Below are positions 23,601-32,564 of a DNA stretch of 64,000 nt, one piece after another. The stretch is from the NCBI GenBank assembly GCA_001803235.1, contig MHBL01000055.1:2415-66414 (forward strand). The letters are read 5' to 3'. The notes beneath the pieces were generated by a model that had not been told where the DNA came from, made no database searches, and saw nothing but the letters and a program-made list of their open reading frames with translations. The translations under genes were made by a program, and so were the position numbers. Origin of the DNA: Lentisphaerae bacterium RIFOXYA12_64_32. GTDB lineage: Bacteria; Verrucomicrobiota; Lentisphaeria; Oligosphaerales; YB12-FULL-65-16. How positions within the stretch are numbered: position 1 is the first letter of the stretch; each line of letters starts with the position of its first letter.

Positions 23601-26060
23601 AAGCCGGCGGTGGCGCTTGTCGCCGTCGCCCGAATGACGGCGCGTTACCAGGACGGCGCCAGCACCACAATGGAACTGAAAGAAAACCTTCATGTCACCG
23701 ACTGGCGCACCTACAAACCTCGGTTGAACGCCTGGCACTGGCGCGAGGGATACGACGAGCTCTTCGGCGCCAGGCCCGCGTTCCGCGGCCTGACGCGATC
23801 CGGCGAGGCCGTGAACCTGCAAGCCTGCGAATGGGTGAACCCTCATCCCAACAAGACCGTCGTTTCCCTGGAACTGGCGGTCACGCGCCGGGACCCAGGA
23901 CTGCGGCTGGCGATCCTGGGCGTAACGGCGGTTGCCGCGGCCACAGAGCCGGCGCCGCGCCACAGCCCCTTCGGCGTGCGTGCGTTCCATGTGAGCCTCC
24001 ACCCGGAATCGCGATCCATGGACTGGTATCACGAACTGATCGACGATCTGGCCAGGCGGGGGTACACCATGCTCGTGATCGGTCTGGGTGGCGAGTATGC
24101 GCCGTACACGATTCCGACCCCGGGTTTGGTGGCCTTGAAGAGGTGTACTGACGAGGAACTCAAGCAACTCTTCGTGCATGCACGGCGGGTCGGGCTGGAG
24201 CCGGTCATGGAAATCAAGATCCTCGCCAAACAGCAGCGCATCCTCGCGCAACTGGCCGAGCAGCACCCGGGACTACTCGTGCCTGGCACCCGCTTCAGGG
24301 CCGGACTGCTCAATGCCGGATACAAGTTTCCCGATGGGCGCGAGGCGTTTGCGGCGATCGATCTGGCGATGATCCAGTGGGGCCTGGACCTGATCGCTGA
24401 AATCCGGCCCCGGTACTGGTTGCTGGGCTGCGACGAAATTCCCGTCGATCAACTTGCCGCCGCCGCCAAACCCATGGGGCTGACCGCAGCGGAGTTGCTG
24501 GCCCAGTGCCTGAATCGCGCCACTGACCTGCTGCTGGAGCGGGGCATCACCCCGATCATCTGGGGCGACATGTTGCTCTCGCCGCGACTGGCCCAGCCGG
24601 GACACGGGGTGGTCGGGTTCGATCACGATCCGAGGTTCGCCCGGCTGGCCCCCACGACCAATCCCCTATACGCCGAATTCCTCGGCGAGACTGGAGTCAG
24701 CACCGTCACCGCCATGAACCACCTGCGTCACCGCGAACAGATTGTTGTCGCCGACTGGTACTACGGCCCGCAAGAGGACGGCGAATTTCCATCGGTGGAT
24801 TACTTTCAGGCGATGGGTTTCAAGGATGTCTGGGGCGCCACATGGTTCACCGAGGAGAACATTGCCCAGTTCAGCCGCTATGCCGCGGCGCGGAAATGCG
24901 GCGGCATGATGGCAACCAGTTGGCATACGTCCTTTTCGTCGCCCGTGAGGCACTTGTTCTACCGCATCGTCAACTCGATCGTCTACTTCTCGAACCCAGA
25001 ATTCAAACCACCCGCCATTGCGGTGAGTTACCGGATGACGGGGCGCGCGACAGATCGCGCCGGCGACGAGCAGCACGCCGGCGTCTTTCAGGCCCCGGCG
25101 GATCATATCGTGCTTGAGGCGCCAATTCCGCCTGATGTCGTGCCCGAGCATGCCGTGGCGCGCGTCGTGCCAAACGGCGGCGGCGCCGAGTTGTCCAGCC
25201 CCCTGAACTTTGATGTCCAAAGCCGTTCTCTACGGGGCGAGATTCGGATTCCGGGCAACCTAGGCGAGTGGCCGCAGATGTTCGATCTGGATGTCCATTA
25301 CGAGATCAAAGAGAACGGGTACCTGGTACAGAACCTCCAGCGGGGCGCCTTGGTCATCGCGGCCGCCCCGCCGCCCGTTGCGGGCGATACGGCGACTACG
25401 GCGTTGTACCTCGCCGACTTCTCGAAAGCCACCCCGCAAGACATGGCGGGGCGCCTGTTCACCGCCCCCGGACGCTACGGCGGCACGATCTTCCTCCGGG
25501 GCCCGACGGCGACCCAAGAACCGGTCGCCGGGGCGCTGGACTGTACTTGGGCCAACGCAGTCTATGGCTATCCGGCCCCCGGGCTGTGGGATGCCATCCA
25601 AGCCGAGGGTGTGGATCTCGCGGTAGAGTTCCAGGTCGACGGCGCCATTGCGCAGGACAAGTGGGCCGTCCTGTTGGGCTACGGTCACGTCGTGTCCGGG
25701 TTCCGGGTCTTGATGGACACTCAGCGGCGGATCGCCTTGTTCGGCAAGACCGTCGCGGACGGCAAGCCGTTCTGTATCGTATCCCCGCGGCCCGTCGCCC
25801 CAGGACAATGGCACGCGGCCAAGATCGCGTTCTCGCCCCCGAACCTGCAGGGGAAACGCACCGCCTCTATCCAGGTCAACGACGACAAGCCGGTGACGAC
25901 CACGCTGAGCAGCAAGCTCGTGCTGCCGGATCTGCCCATCGGTTTCGGCATACAGTTTGCCCCGCACCTGGACACCGGTGTCAGGGAGTGGCTCGCTTTT
26001 CCCGGGTCGATCCGCAAGATCGAGGTCACGCAGCAGACAGGGGCAGCGCCGGGCCGTTAA
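20616..26060 (+). CDS. Giant exported protein with two GH20-like halves and LamG-like tail
   Basis: About 1814 residues from the ATG at 20616. The start is uncertain: a signal-peptide-like stretch (IISRLLVVAGVLWAGVGAGA) begins only at about 20840, and a TTG at 20790 with GGGGA upstream would place it properly. After a ~250-residue N-terminal domain comes a GH20-type zincin-like domain (YIIPQPQEMALG...) and a catalytic barrel with HIGHDE (Asp/Glu near residues 690-691) and IMWGDMLL. A second barrel near residues 1125-1380 repeats this layout, with LLGCDEIPVDQ (near 1272) and IIWGDMLL. The last ~210 residues are LamG/concanavalin-like. GH20 enzymes use the Asp-Glu pair to release N-acetylhexosamine. 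The protein just after pseudopilin 2 is a single-barrel relative. Confidence 0.85.
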   Translation: MARETERHIPVTEPIRLVGVCSKTHRDAQDELLRVTGDAAHEAVHPPGQASGLPRGFSLRGTRGHHGEVRFPAGIISRLLVVAGVLWAGVGAGAEPLASVRRGEMAFGISTDGHFSLDYKGLPIVRDGFLSFANAGWKTREWEAGARYTIQPVAGEARDDGRIEVVAAENAMCAGTQGFVLTPDSLTCDTEYEVKPETSTRFAFFELFLNRDLVAGAAYEAEAGAAADSVRTVSGVLTVDDTRPGALPVIPNLVKATLNTDLGEIMLTMTSQSLTDGVADPKWLLRSTYGQTWRPVPLQTFSLFHLVDPVPDSGVKCRLSFSLRFHPAADLDTRLLVRDLEQGLKSVVGAAEAEALLGKLPAVPANRVQALQTALDEACRQWQAERQRQARSPAQPYIIPQPQEMALGAGHFVVTPGVVILAPPDLSARERTGVDTLVQELRERFGIVASVRTVTPADSALGAIVLGEPVRNPLAAACLKRWNLDVTPASPGPEGYVLHSTPDGVVVAGSDAAGTFYGIQSLIQLLRRDANGTVTVPETTIRDWPDMKWRGVHLRWATANATTEDLRRVIRQVAARYKLNCVMFGGWHDLFQWKSHPEMTPSGKGVTMDELGRTAQYARDHFLEFVPSFQAFGHVSDLRKVHPEIAEPTDANSHWNDSYCPSNPATYALLFDMWQEVIDATRPRYFHIGHDETGPIGVCDRCKGKSHKQLFADDVILIHDWLKARDVQTIMWGDMLLHTDWRTKGPFFNYAEGTTTADNPDGTDKAIDLIPKDIIVADWQYGPLPPKTAVPAAVLGGAVAFPTVSYFVGKGFRVLGCPWYDSINNYYLAETVKTSGALGMMVTDWGLAYTMSVAATSVLGAEYAWTPGRPALDRLPYVPARVLANQFRPRRPSDALDAVFTPLDIAAQANRRVTCTDDKDRTSWFGEGPAHDLRMLRGGKQTLSGMDFLLPAAPDGSGKCILLGAPGGTDVPADASIAIGQCAGSLLILTALTVSKPAVALVAVARMTARYQDGASTTMELKENLHVTDWRTYKPRLNAWHWREGYDELFGARPAFRGLTRSGEAVNLQACEWVNPHPNKTVVSLELAVTRRDPGLRLAILGVTAVAAATEPAPRHSPFGVRAFHVSLHPESRSMDWYHELIDDLARRGYTMLVIGLGGEYAPYTIPTPGLVALKRCTDEELKQLFVHARRVGLEPVMEIKILAKQQRILAQLAEQHPGLLVPGTRFRAGLLNAGYKFPDGREAFAAIDLAMIQWGLDLIAEIRPRYWLLGCDEIPVDQLAAAAKPMGLTAAELLAQCLNRATDLLLERGITPIIWGDMLLSPRLAQPGHGVVGFDHDPRFARLAPTTNPLYAEFLGETGVSTVTAMNHLRHREQIVVADWYYGPQEDGEFPSVDYFQAMGFKDVWGATWFTEENIAQFSRYAAARKCGGMMATSWHTSFSSPVRHLFYRIVNSIVYFSNPEFKPPAIAVSYRMTGRATDRAGDEQHAGVFQAPADHIVLEAPIPPDVVPEHAVARVVPNGGGAELSSPLNFDVQSRSLRGEIRIPGNLGEWPQMFDLDVHYEIKENGYLVQNLQRGALVIAAAPPPVAGDTATTALYLADFSKATPQDMAGRLFTAPGRYGGTIFLRGPTATQEPVAGALDCTWANAVYGYPAPGLWDAIQAEGVDLAVEFQVDGAIAQDKWAVLLGYGHVVSGFRVLMDTQRRIALFGKTVADGKPFCIVSPRPVAPGQWHAAKIAFSPPNLQGKRTASIQVNDDKPVTTTLSSKLVLPDLPIGFGIQFAPHLDTGVREWLAFPGSIRKIEVTQQTGAAPGR

Positions 26061-26152
26061 CAAGTGGGGGTCGCCCGGCGCGCACCCCGCAACCGACAGC
26101 CGCGCCGGGCGAGTATGCGGAAAATGCCGCCGAGTGGCCGAGGAGGACCGGG

Positions 26153-27334
26153 ATGAAATCGAACTGTTGCAGCAAGAAGTGGCTGATGGCTCTCGGTCTC
26201 GCATGGCTCGTGAGCCTGACGTCGCGGAGTTTGGCGGCCCCGCCGCTGCCACGCCTTCCTGAGCCCGTGTCAAACCTGCTCGGAGCACCACTGCCCAACG
26301 TGGGCCACGGGCCGGGAATCCAGGTTCACCGGGACCAGGACGGCGCGGGGATAAGCGCAACACTGATGGCCGGCATCAAGGAAGAGAAAGTATGGTTCGG
26401 TCCGGTCAGCCTTCCGCCTGACGCCGGCACGCTCCGGTTCACCGCCGCCCTCACACTCATCGGCAAGCCCGGATGTCAGGTCTCCGCGGTATTCACATCC
26501 GGAGGCGTGGCCCACGAGCCGCGTCCGATCCCCTTCTCGCGCCATGCCGCGCTGATCGGCAACGTGTTTCAGGACCTCTTCATCGCCGTACCTCCGCAAG
26601 CGGAAAGCATAAGACTTGAATTCCACTTCAGCGTCGTGGATGCCGAAGCGGAGGGGGGCTTGCGCCTGCGGTATCCGTGCCTCACCGCCGTGGCGCCAGC
26701 GGCCATCGAGCAGACTCCGGCCGAGGAGCATGTCATCTTCCGAAACCGATTCTCCCGGCCCGATGTCAGTGCGGATCTGATCAGAGGTGCGCCGGCGCCC
26801 TGGCCAGCCTGGTCCTGCCTCGAGCCCACGACGGAAGGGAAGGCCGGGCCGGGCCTGCGAACCGAGCAACCGCAAGACGCCGTCTCTTTCGTCCTGCCGT
26901 CACAACAGCTCGTCGCACGTGGAACGGTCGCGTTGTGGCTGCAACCGCTCTGGTCCCAAGGCGATGCGCGCCCGGCGGACATTCTCAAACTGACCCAGGG
27001 CAAGGGCGCAATCCTGATCCGAAAGAACCATGGTTGGTCGTTCCTCTTTGTCCTCTGGGATGCTGAACGCCGGACGCACGCCGTGTCCTGTGACCTGAAG
27101 ACTTTCACCCGCGGGCAGTGGACGCGAATCGAAGCGGCGTGGGACGCCGAGAAGGGCATGGGCCTGAGCGTGAACGGCGTGAAGCTGGCAACCGAGGATT
27201 GCACTTGGTCCGCACCGCCGCCGGAGCCGCTGGAACTGCGCCTGGGTCAGGGGCAGGACGGCGAAGGCCAGAGGGCGCCGTACGTTCTCGATGACGTGGA
27301 AATCCTGGTCGACACAAGACAGGGAGCGCTCTGA
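26153..27334 (+). CDS. Exported LamG-domain protein
   Basis: About 393 residues from the ATG at 26153, with AGGAGG (26141-26146) six bases upstream. The signal peptide is KKWLMALGLAWLVSLTSRSLA. The C-terminal ~190 residues show a LamG/concanavalin-like pattern (GTVALWLQPLW... ILIRKNHGWSFLFVLWD... GQWTRIEAAWDAEKGMGLSVNGVKL... YVLDDVEIL). The N-terminal half is beta-rich and unassigned. It is likely a glycan-binding protein. It follows the double-GH20 gene by about 90 bp. Confidence 0.75.
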   Translation: MKSNCCSKKWLMALGLAWLVSLTSRSLAAPPLPRLPEPVSNLLGAPLPNVGHGPGIQVHRDQDGAGISATLMAGIKEEKVWFGPVSLPPDAGTLRFTAALTLIGKPGCQVSAVFTSGGVAHEPRPIPFSRHAALIGNVFQDLFIAVPPQAESIRLEFHFSVVDAEAEGGLRLRYPCLTAVAPAAIEQTPAEEHVIFRNRFSRPDVSADLIRGAPAPWPAWSCLEPTTEGKAGPGLRTEQPQDAVSFVLPSQQLVARGTVALWLQPLWSQGDARPADILKLTQGKGAILIRKNHGWSFLFVLWDAERRTHAVSCDLKTFTRGQWTRIEAAWDAEKGMGLSVNGVKLATEDCTWSAPPPEPLELRLGQGQDGEGQRAPYVLDDVEILVDTRQGAL

Positions 27335-27381
27335 TGCAAAGTTTCAGGGGTCAAGGTTCAGAGGGCGGGGCTAGGGACCGG

Positions 27382-27451
27382 GTGTTCGGTGTTCAGTTCT
27401 GGATTCAGCATTCATCGTTCAGCATTCATCGTTCAGCATTCATCGTTCAGT
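27382..27451. repeat. Heptamer tandem array (GTTCAGC/ATTCATC)
   Basis: Ten consecutive 7-bp units: GTGTTCG, GTGTTCA, GTTCTGG, then alternating ATTCAGC/ATTCATC/GTTCAGC units. The first units are the reverse complement of the units at 208-249. Confidence 0.9.
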
Positions 27452-27571
27452 CTCAAGCGGGTGTGCAGCGGCCCCGTCATTCGACCCCCACGACCCAGAG
27501 TCGCCGTGCGGCTTGCCACGCCGAAGTTGCCCCGAAACGAAGGCGGGAGCACGCCTCCCACATTCTTCCCC

Positions 27572-27606
27572 CACTCGACACTCGTCACCAGACACTCGAC
27601 GGTCAG
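27572..27606. repeat. Heptamer tandem array (CACTCGA)
   Basis: Five 7-bp units: CACTCGA, CACTCGT, CACCAGA, CACTCGA, CGGTCAG. The array ends 24 bp before the proposed GTG start of the next gene. Confidence 0.75.
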
Positions 27607-27630
27607 CGTCGGGGGCGTGGTGGCCGGTTC

Positions 27631-30600
27631 GTGGCCGCAACGGCCGCCGCATGCCTGCTTCTGGCCGCCGGCCTGACCGCGGCGGAGAAGCCCTTTCCGC
27701 CCGTGCCGCAGTGGGAGAACCTCGGCACGGTCGATATCGTTCCGTGTCCGAAGCGGATCGAGTTCACCGGCGTCCTGACGTGCGGTGCGGAGTCGCCGTC
27801 AATCCTCTTCGTGCCGGACGCGGAACACCATGCCGAAACCGGCGCGGCGGAAATCGCCGCGCGGATCGCCGAACTCGGCGGCGCCGCCGCGCCACCTGTG
27901 TCCGTTCCCGATGCAGCGGCCGCCGTCAATGCGCTGACCGGCCCGGCGGTTCTCATCGGCTATGGTGCGGGCGACCTTCCCATGCCGAACGTCGAGCATG
28001 AGTACCAGGGCGTTAGCGCCTGGGACGAGGAGCAGGGCTACGTCATTGCCCCGTGCCGGTTGAATGGTTGCGACACGGTACTCGTGTGGGGCCGCGAGCC
28101 GCTCGGCGCGCTTTACGGCTGCATCACACTGCGGCATCTGCTGTCGCGCGACGGTGACGCCGTCGTGCTGCGCACGGCTACGGTGGTCGACTGGCCTGAC
28201 TTCAAGCGCCGTATCACCAGCGGCTTCCAAGGCCCGCGCGACGACACGGAGCAATCCGTCGCCACGGCAGTCGAGACGGCAAAGCGGTTTGTTCGGCGCG
28301 CGGCCCTGCTGAAGTGCAACGCGGTCTCTCCCATGCCCTGGCCGCTGACCGACTATCTGCGCGAACGCGAGCTGACAATGCTCGAGCAACTCCTGCCTTA
28401 CGCGAAACGCTACGGGGTCCGCTTTCACATCCTGCACTTCACCAGCGTCGGATGGGAGGCGCGCGACAAACACGACCCCAAGTACGCGACAGTGCCCGCC
28501 ATGCGCGGCTACTACATGTCCTGGTCCCACAACGACCTGATCCGGGAAAGCATGGACCGGCTCAGGAATGAAGTCCGGCGCCTTGGCGGCAACGCGGACT
28601 GGGCCTTCCACTATCCCGACATGTTCGAGGGTGGTTGGCCGCAGAGGTCCGCGCCGTGCCGGGAACGCTGGGGCGACGACCGGGCCGCGGCCGATGCCAG
28701 CTTCGGCAACAGCCTGTACCAGGCCGTCCACGGCGAGTCCGCATCCAGCCGGCTCGACCTGGTCAACTACCCGTACGGTATGAACCTCGACTACCCGGGC
28801 AACGCCAGAACGCGGCAGTACTTCGAGCGGCTCTCCGCCCTGCTGCCGGAGGACGTCCTGTTCTCGCGGCGCGAAGGGACACGCGATGCGTTCGCCTCGT
28901 GGTGGCGCCACATCCGGCAGCCGATTTGCGTGTGGTGGTCGCCCGAAACATTCTGGGGCGCGCGCGCCCTGGCCCCGGACATGGCCTTCGTCAAGAGCGC
29001 GTGGCGCGGCCACGCCGCCGATGCCGTTCTCGACTGCCTCACGGTACACACACGCCCCGTCCTGGATGTCTCCGGCTACACCTTCGCGGAATACGCCTGG
29101 AACGTGGCCGCGCCTGGATCAGGGATCTGGCAGCCCGATCCCGCCGCCGATACCAGCGAGCCCGCGTCGGGCGTGGTGGGCGACTACGTGAGCGACCGCG
29201 TGCTGGCGCCGGACGGCTCGCCGTGGACGCGCTGGACCTACTTGCAGGGGCGCTTCGACCCGCGTGCGTTCAACTACGATCTTGTTGAACGCTGCTGCCG
29301 TCTCATCTACGGTGACGCTGCAGCGCCGGCCCTGGCGGAATCGCTGCGATACGCGCCGCTCGTCGCCGAGCGCTACTGGCCCTCCGATCCGGTCATCGCC
29401 GCCGCGCTTGCGGAGTCCGCGGACCGCTCGTTCCAGGCCCTGGCGCCGTTGTGGGGCCGGAAAGAGCTGTTCCAGAAATCGCCGGGCAGCCAGGTCGACA
29501 CGTACCCGGTGTATGCGCAGATGCTGAAGGTCAACACCGACCTGCGGGCCATCCTCGGCGCACGGGCGGCCAAGCTCGCGGCAGATGCCAAGCTGGAAGA
29601 GGCCAGAAACGCGATCGATCGGGACGTGAAGCGCGTGGCGGCGCAAGCGGCGGCGGAGTCCGCAATCCAGGGCTTGGTTTTGATCGAGAAGCACCGCGAA
29701 AAGCTGCGTGAAGCGTATCAACGGTATGAACTTGAAGGGAAAGGCTGGTACTTGCTGCTCGCGGACGGCTACAAGAGACGCGACGATGTCGAGAAGAAGC
29801 TGGATGCATTCGTGGGCGGTTTCCGGCTCGTTCGTGAAGAGGCCGAGGTCTTGGTGACGACCGCCGCGTCGAGCGCACGCCGTCGCCAGGTTCTCGTTCC
29901 GGAGACAGCTCGCGAGTTCGCCATCGACGGAGACGCCGCCGAGTGGCCACTCCTCAACCCGATTCTCATCACGACAGAGACCTGTGCCGAAAGCGCGGCC
30001 ATCCGGCCCGCGCCTCACGCAGACGCGGCGGCCGTCTGTTACATGGCGTGGGACAAGACATGGCTGTACGTCCTGGCCAAGGTCGTCGATGACGTCGCGC
30101 CCACCGCTGCCCAAGGGACGCGCACCACCGGGGACACACTCCATCTCTGGGTGAACGGCAATCACTACGCGGCGGGAACGGGACCGGATGGCGCGGCGAA
30201 GATCGAAACCTACGCGGGGCTTCCTCCGGCGGGCGCCGCGATCGCCATCCGGCCCGTGGCCGCCCACAGTCTGGCCCCGGACTTCTCCCTGCTCACCCAT
30301 GGACCCGCCGACATGGACGGGAAACCAGGCTACATCGCCGAACTCCGACTGCCATGGGAACCCACGCGCGTTCGCCCTGACCTCGATGCCACGTTCTGCC
30401 TGGCGCTCGGGCTCTGCGACCGGGACGACGGGGAGCAGGAAACGACCGAACTGGTCTTCCCGACGACCTACAAGCCGCTTGCCGCAGGAGGACTGCTCAC
30501 CGATTTCGCCGCCGCGCGACTGGCTGGAACATGCCCGGTCCGCTTCGAACTCGTCGACCTGCGCAAGGAAGACCGCACCATGCAACTGGGCACGGACTCG

Positions 30601-30858
30601 TTCATCCATGCACGTCTGGTCATCAGTGCTCCGGTCGACCTCACAGACTTGCGCGTCCGCTTCGCAGCCTTCGACGACGACGGCAAACCCCTCAAGTCCG
30701 GAACCCTTCCCGGTGTGCCGGGAATTTTGCGTCAGGGCAAGGCGTGGCAATCAGACCCGTTCGAGCTGAACGCCGGCCACGCGAGAGAGAACGTCCCGTT
30801 GGTGTTCACGCTAACCGCCAACGAAGCGGGCACTCGAACCGCAGTAACCGTCAAATAG
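27631..30858 (+). CDS. Exported GH20-fold protein with CBM9-like C-terminus (paralogue 1)
   Basis: About 1075 residues if the GTG at 27631 is used. This puts a signal peptide (AATAAACLLLAAGLTAAE) at the very N-terminus and gives nearly the same length as the 1077-residue paralogue at 32565. The open frame extends 99 codons upstream, but only through repeat DNA. After the signal come PQWENLGTVDIVPCPKRIEF, a zincin-like N-terminal domain (GALYGCITLRHLL, VVDWPDFKRR), and a barrel-like central region. From about residue 760 a CBM9-type module follows (EFAIDGDAAEWPLLN..., AWDKTWLYVLAKVVDD, DTLHLWVNG). No GH20 HDE catalytic motif was found, so the central domain may have another mechanism. It is likely periplasmic or surface glycan processing. 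Confidence 0.75.
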   Translation: MAATAAACLLLAAGLTAAEKPFPPVPQWENLGTVDIVPCPKRIEFTGVLTCGAESPSILFVPDAEHHAETGAAEIAARIAELGGAAAPPVSVPDAAAAVNALTGPAVLIGYGAGDLPMPNVEHEYQGVSAWDEEQGYVIAPCRLNGCDTVLVWGREPLGALYGCITLRHLLSRDGDAVVLRTATVVDWPDFKRRITSGFQGPRDDTEQSVATAVETAKRFVRRAALLKCNAVSPMPWPLTDYLRERELTMLEQLLPYAKRYGVRFHILHFTSVGWEARDKHDPKYATVPAMRGYYMSWSHNDLIRESMDRLRNEVRRLGGNADWAFHYPDMFEGGWPQRSAPCRERWGDDRAAADASFGNSLYQAVHGESASSRLDLVNYPYGMNLDYPGNARTRQYFERLSALLPEDVLFSRREGTRDAFASWWRHIRQPICVWWSPETFWGARALAPDMAFVKSAWRGHAADAVLDCLTVHTRPVLDVSGYTFAEYAWNVAAPGSGIWQPDPAADTSEPASGVVGDYVSDRVLAPDGSPWTRWTYLQGRFDPRAFNYDLVERCCRLIYGDAAAPALAESLRYAPLVAERYWPSDPVIAAALAESADRSFQALAPLWGRKELFQKSPGSQVDTYPVYAQMLKVNTDLRAILGARAAKLAADAKLEEARNAIDRDVKRVAAQAAAESAIQGLVLIEKHREKLREAYQRYELEGKGWYLLLADGYKRRDDVEKKLDAFVGGFRLVREEAEVLVTTAASSARRRQVLVPETAREFAIDGDAAEWPLLNPILITTETCAESAAIRPAPHADAAAVCYMAWDKTWLYVLAKVVDDVAPTAAQGTRTTGDTLHLWVNGNHYAAGTGPDGAAKIETYAGLPPAGAAIAIRPVAAHSLAPDFSLLTHGPADMDGKPGYIAELRLPWEPTRVRPDLDATFCLALGLCDRDDGEQETTELVFPTTYKPLAAGGLLTDFAAARLAGTCPVRFELVDLRKEDRTMQLGTDSFIHARLVISAPVDLTDLRVRFAAFDDDGKPLKSGTLPGVPGILRQGKAWQSDPFELNAGHARENVPLVFTLTANEAGTRTAVTVK

Positions 30859-31016
30859 CAGTCGCCAAGAATGAGAAATGGGCCGAAGCCAAAGGTAGCC
30901 GTGTCCGCCGGGATACTGCGGCTGGACCAGCTCGTCGGCCGTGATGGTAGTGTCAACTTAGGAATGAACGAAGCATGACTGACAAAGGGCAGCATGGGTT
31001 GAGCAGGAGGGTAAAC

Positions 31017-32450
31017 ATGTCTGACTACGTACTGAGAGAACGAAACGTACCACTGGATGATTCCTGGGATGTGATTGTCGTTGGCGGCGGTCCAGCCGGA
31101 TGTGCCGCGGCAACGGCCGCCGCGCGGGAAAACGCTCGGACGTTGCTCCTCGAAGCGACCGGCGTCCTTGGCGGCATGGGAACGTCGGGCCTCGTACCTT
31201 GGTTCTGCGGCTACGACGATCGGGAGAAGATCATCGCCCGCGGCTTGGCGGAGCGTGTTCACTGCGCCCTTCGCGACCAGATGCCGCATCTCAGGGCGGA
31301 GATGGAGAAGAGCCCACTGACCGTTCCGGCCATCGATCCCGAGTTGCTCAAACGAGTCTACGACGAAATGGTCACCGGGGCCGGCGCCAAGGTCCTGTTC
31401 CATTGCCCGCTTTGCACCGTGGAGAAATCGGCTGAAGGAGTGCCGGATGCCATCGTCGTCTCCAGCAAGAGTGGGCTCAGCGCCTACCGGGCAAAGGTGT
31501 ACGTGGATTGCACGGGCGACGGCGACCTTGCCGCGTGGGCTGGCGCCCCATTCGAGAAAGGCGATAAGTCGGGATGTCTGCAGCCGGCAACGCACTGCTT
31601 CATGATTTCGAATGTCGATGAGGCCGCGCTGGCGAAAGGACCGCGGATCCATTTCTACGATCCCGGCAGCCCCGTATGGCAAGCTTTGCGATCGGACAAG
31701 TACCCTCTCATTGTCGAGTTGCACTCGTGCAACATGAAGGTTGCACCCCGCACATTCGGTTTCAACACGGGGCATGTCTTCGATGTGGACAATACGGACC
31801 CCGCCAGCACGTCCAGTGCCCTTCTGCAGGGGCGCCAGATGGCGGCGCAATACCGCAACGCCTTTGCCGAATACCATCCGGCCTTTGCCGATGCGGTACT
31901 CGTCGCCACCGGCAGCCTTCTCGGTGTACGGGAAACTCGGCGCATCATCGGCGACTATGTCTTGACGGTCGATGACTATATCGCCCGCCGCAGTTTCCCG
32001 GATGAGATCTGCCGCAATGCGTACGGCATTGACGTGCATCGTTCCCGGGAAGAGAACCAGGAACTCACCAAGAAGAGTATTGCGGAGTTGAAGGAGTGGA
32101 ACCGAGTCGCCACGCGAGGCCTGAACCGGGGTGAGAGTTTTGGCGTCCCGTATCGGTGCCTTACCCCAAGAGGCCTGATGAACGTGCTGGTCGCCGGACG
32201 TTGCATCTCCACCGACCGCCAAACTAACGGAAGCGTCCGCATCATGGCTTGCTGCCTTAACACAGGTGAGGCCGCGGGCATTGCGGCGGCGATGGCGGCC
32301 GTTGATTCCGGGGATGTGCGCGCTGTGGATACAGACGAACTCCGAAGGAGACTCCAGGCACACGGCGCATTCTTGCCGAACCCTGAGGACAGCCGACCTG
32401 AAGCGTCAGCGGACGCGGAACAAGCCAAAGACCTACGCTCTCGATTGTGA
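31017..32450 (+). CDS. FAD-dependent oxidoreductase (FAD_oxidored type)
   Basis: About 477 residues from the ATG at 31017, with perfect AGGAGG (31005-31010) six bases upstream. The dinucleotide-binding motif VIVVGGGPAGCAAATAA lies near residues 20-36, followed by LLLEATGVLGGMGTSGLV, the pattern of the FAD-dependent oxidoreductases often found in glycan and polyol catabolic loci of PVC bacteria. The C-terminal part has the second FAD contact region (NVLVAGRCISTDRQTNGSVRIM). No signal peptide, so it is cytoplasmic. It probably oxidises a sugar-derived or polyol substrate, which remains unknown. It lies between two related GH20-fold/CBM9 genes and starts a stretch of visibly lower GC content. 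Confidence 0.88.
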   Translation: MSDYVLRERNVPLDDSWDVIVVGGGPAGCAAATAAARENARTLLLEATGVLGGMGTSGLVPWFCGYDDREKIIARGLAERVHCALRDQMPHLRAEMEKSPLTVPAIDPELLKRVYDEMVTGAGAKVLFHCPLCTVEKSAEGVPDAIVVSSKSGLSAYRAKVYVDCTGDGDLAAWAGAPFEKGDKSGCLQPATHCFMISNVDEAALAKGPRIHFYDPGSPVWQALRSDKYPLIVELHSCNMKVAPRTFGFNTGHVFDVDNTDPASTSSALLQGRQMAAQYRNAFAEYHPAFADAVLVATGSLLGVRETRRIIGDYVLTVDDYIARRSFPDEICRNAYGIDVHRSREENQELTKKSIAELKEWNRVATRGLNRGESFGVPYRCLTPRGLMNVLVAGRCISTDRQTNGSVRIMACCLNTGEAAGIAAAMAAVDSGDVRAVDTDELRRRLQAHGAFLPNPEDSRPEASADAEQAKDLRSRL

Positions 32451-32564
32451 TGAACGGTGTGTTCGGATCTCATATTCAGAATGCCGTTTCCGGTGTGGTT
32501 ATGGGCGGTTGTTGGCGACGCGAAGGAAATGCTGCGTGTGGTCAAACTGCAGGAGATGTAACAA

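Larger units (their letters stand above)
27335..27630. other. Gene-free stretch with heptamer arrays
   Basis: The frame of the next gene is open here, but the peptide is low-complexity and the DNA contains two heptamer arrays, so I treat it as intergenic. Apart from the arrays no gene or terminator is evident. Confidence 0.6.

Noticed and set aside
22113-24266. A minus-strand open frame of 717 codons
   Set aside because: It is antisense to the GH20-like giant, which has clear catalytic motifs. No signal peptide, motif or ribosome binding site was seen.
27334-27630. N-terminal extension of GH20-fold/CBM9 paralogue 1
   Set aside because: It is encoded by heptamer repeats. The GTG at 27631 puts a signal peptide first and matches the paralogue's length.
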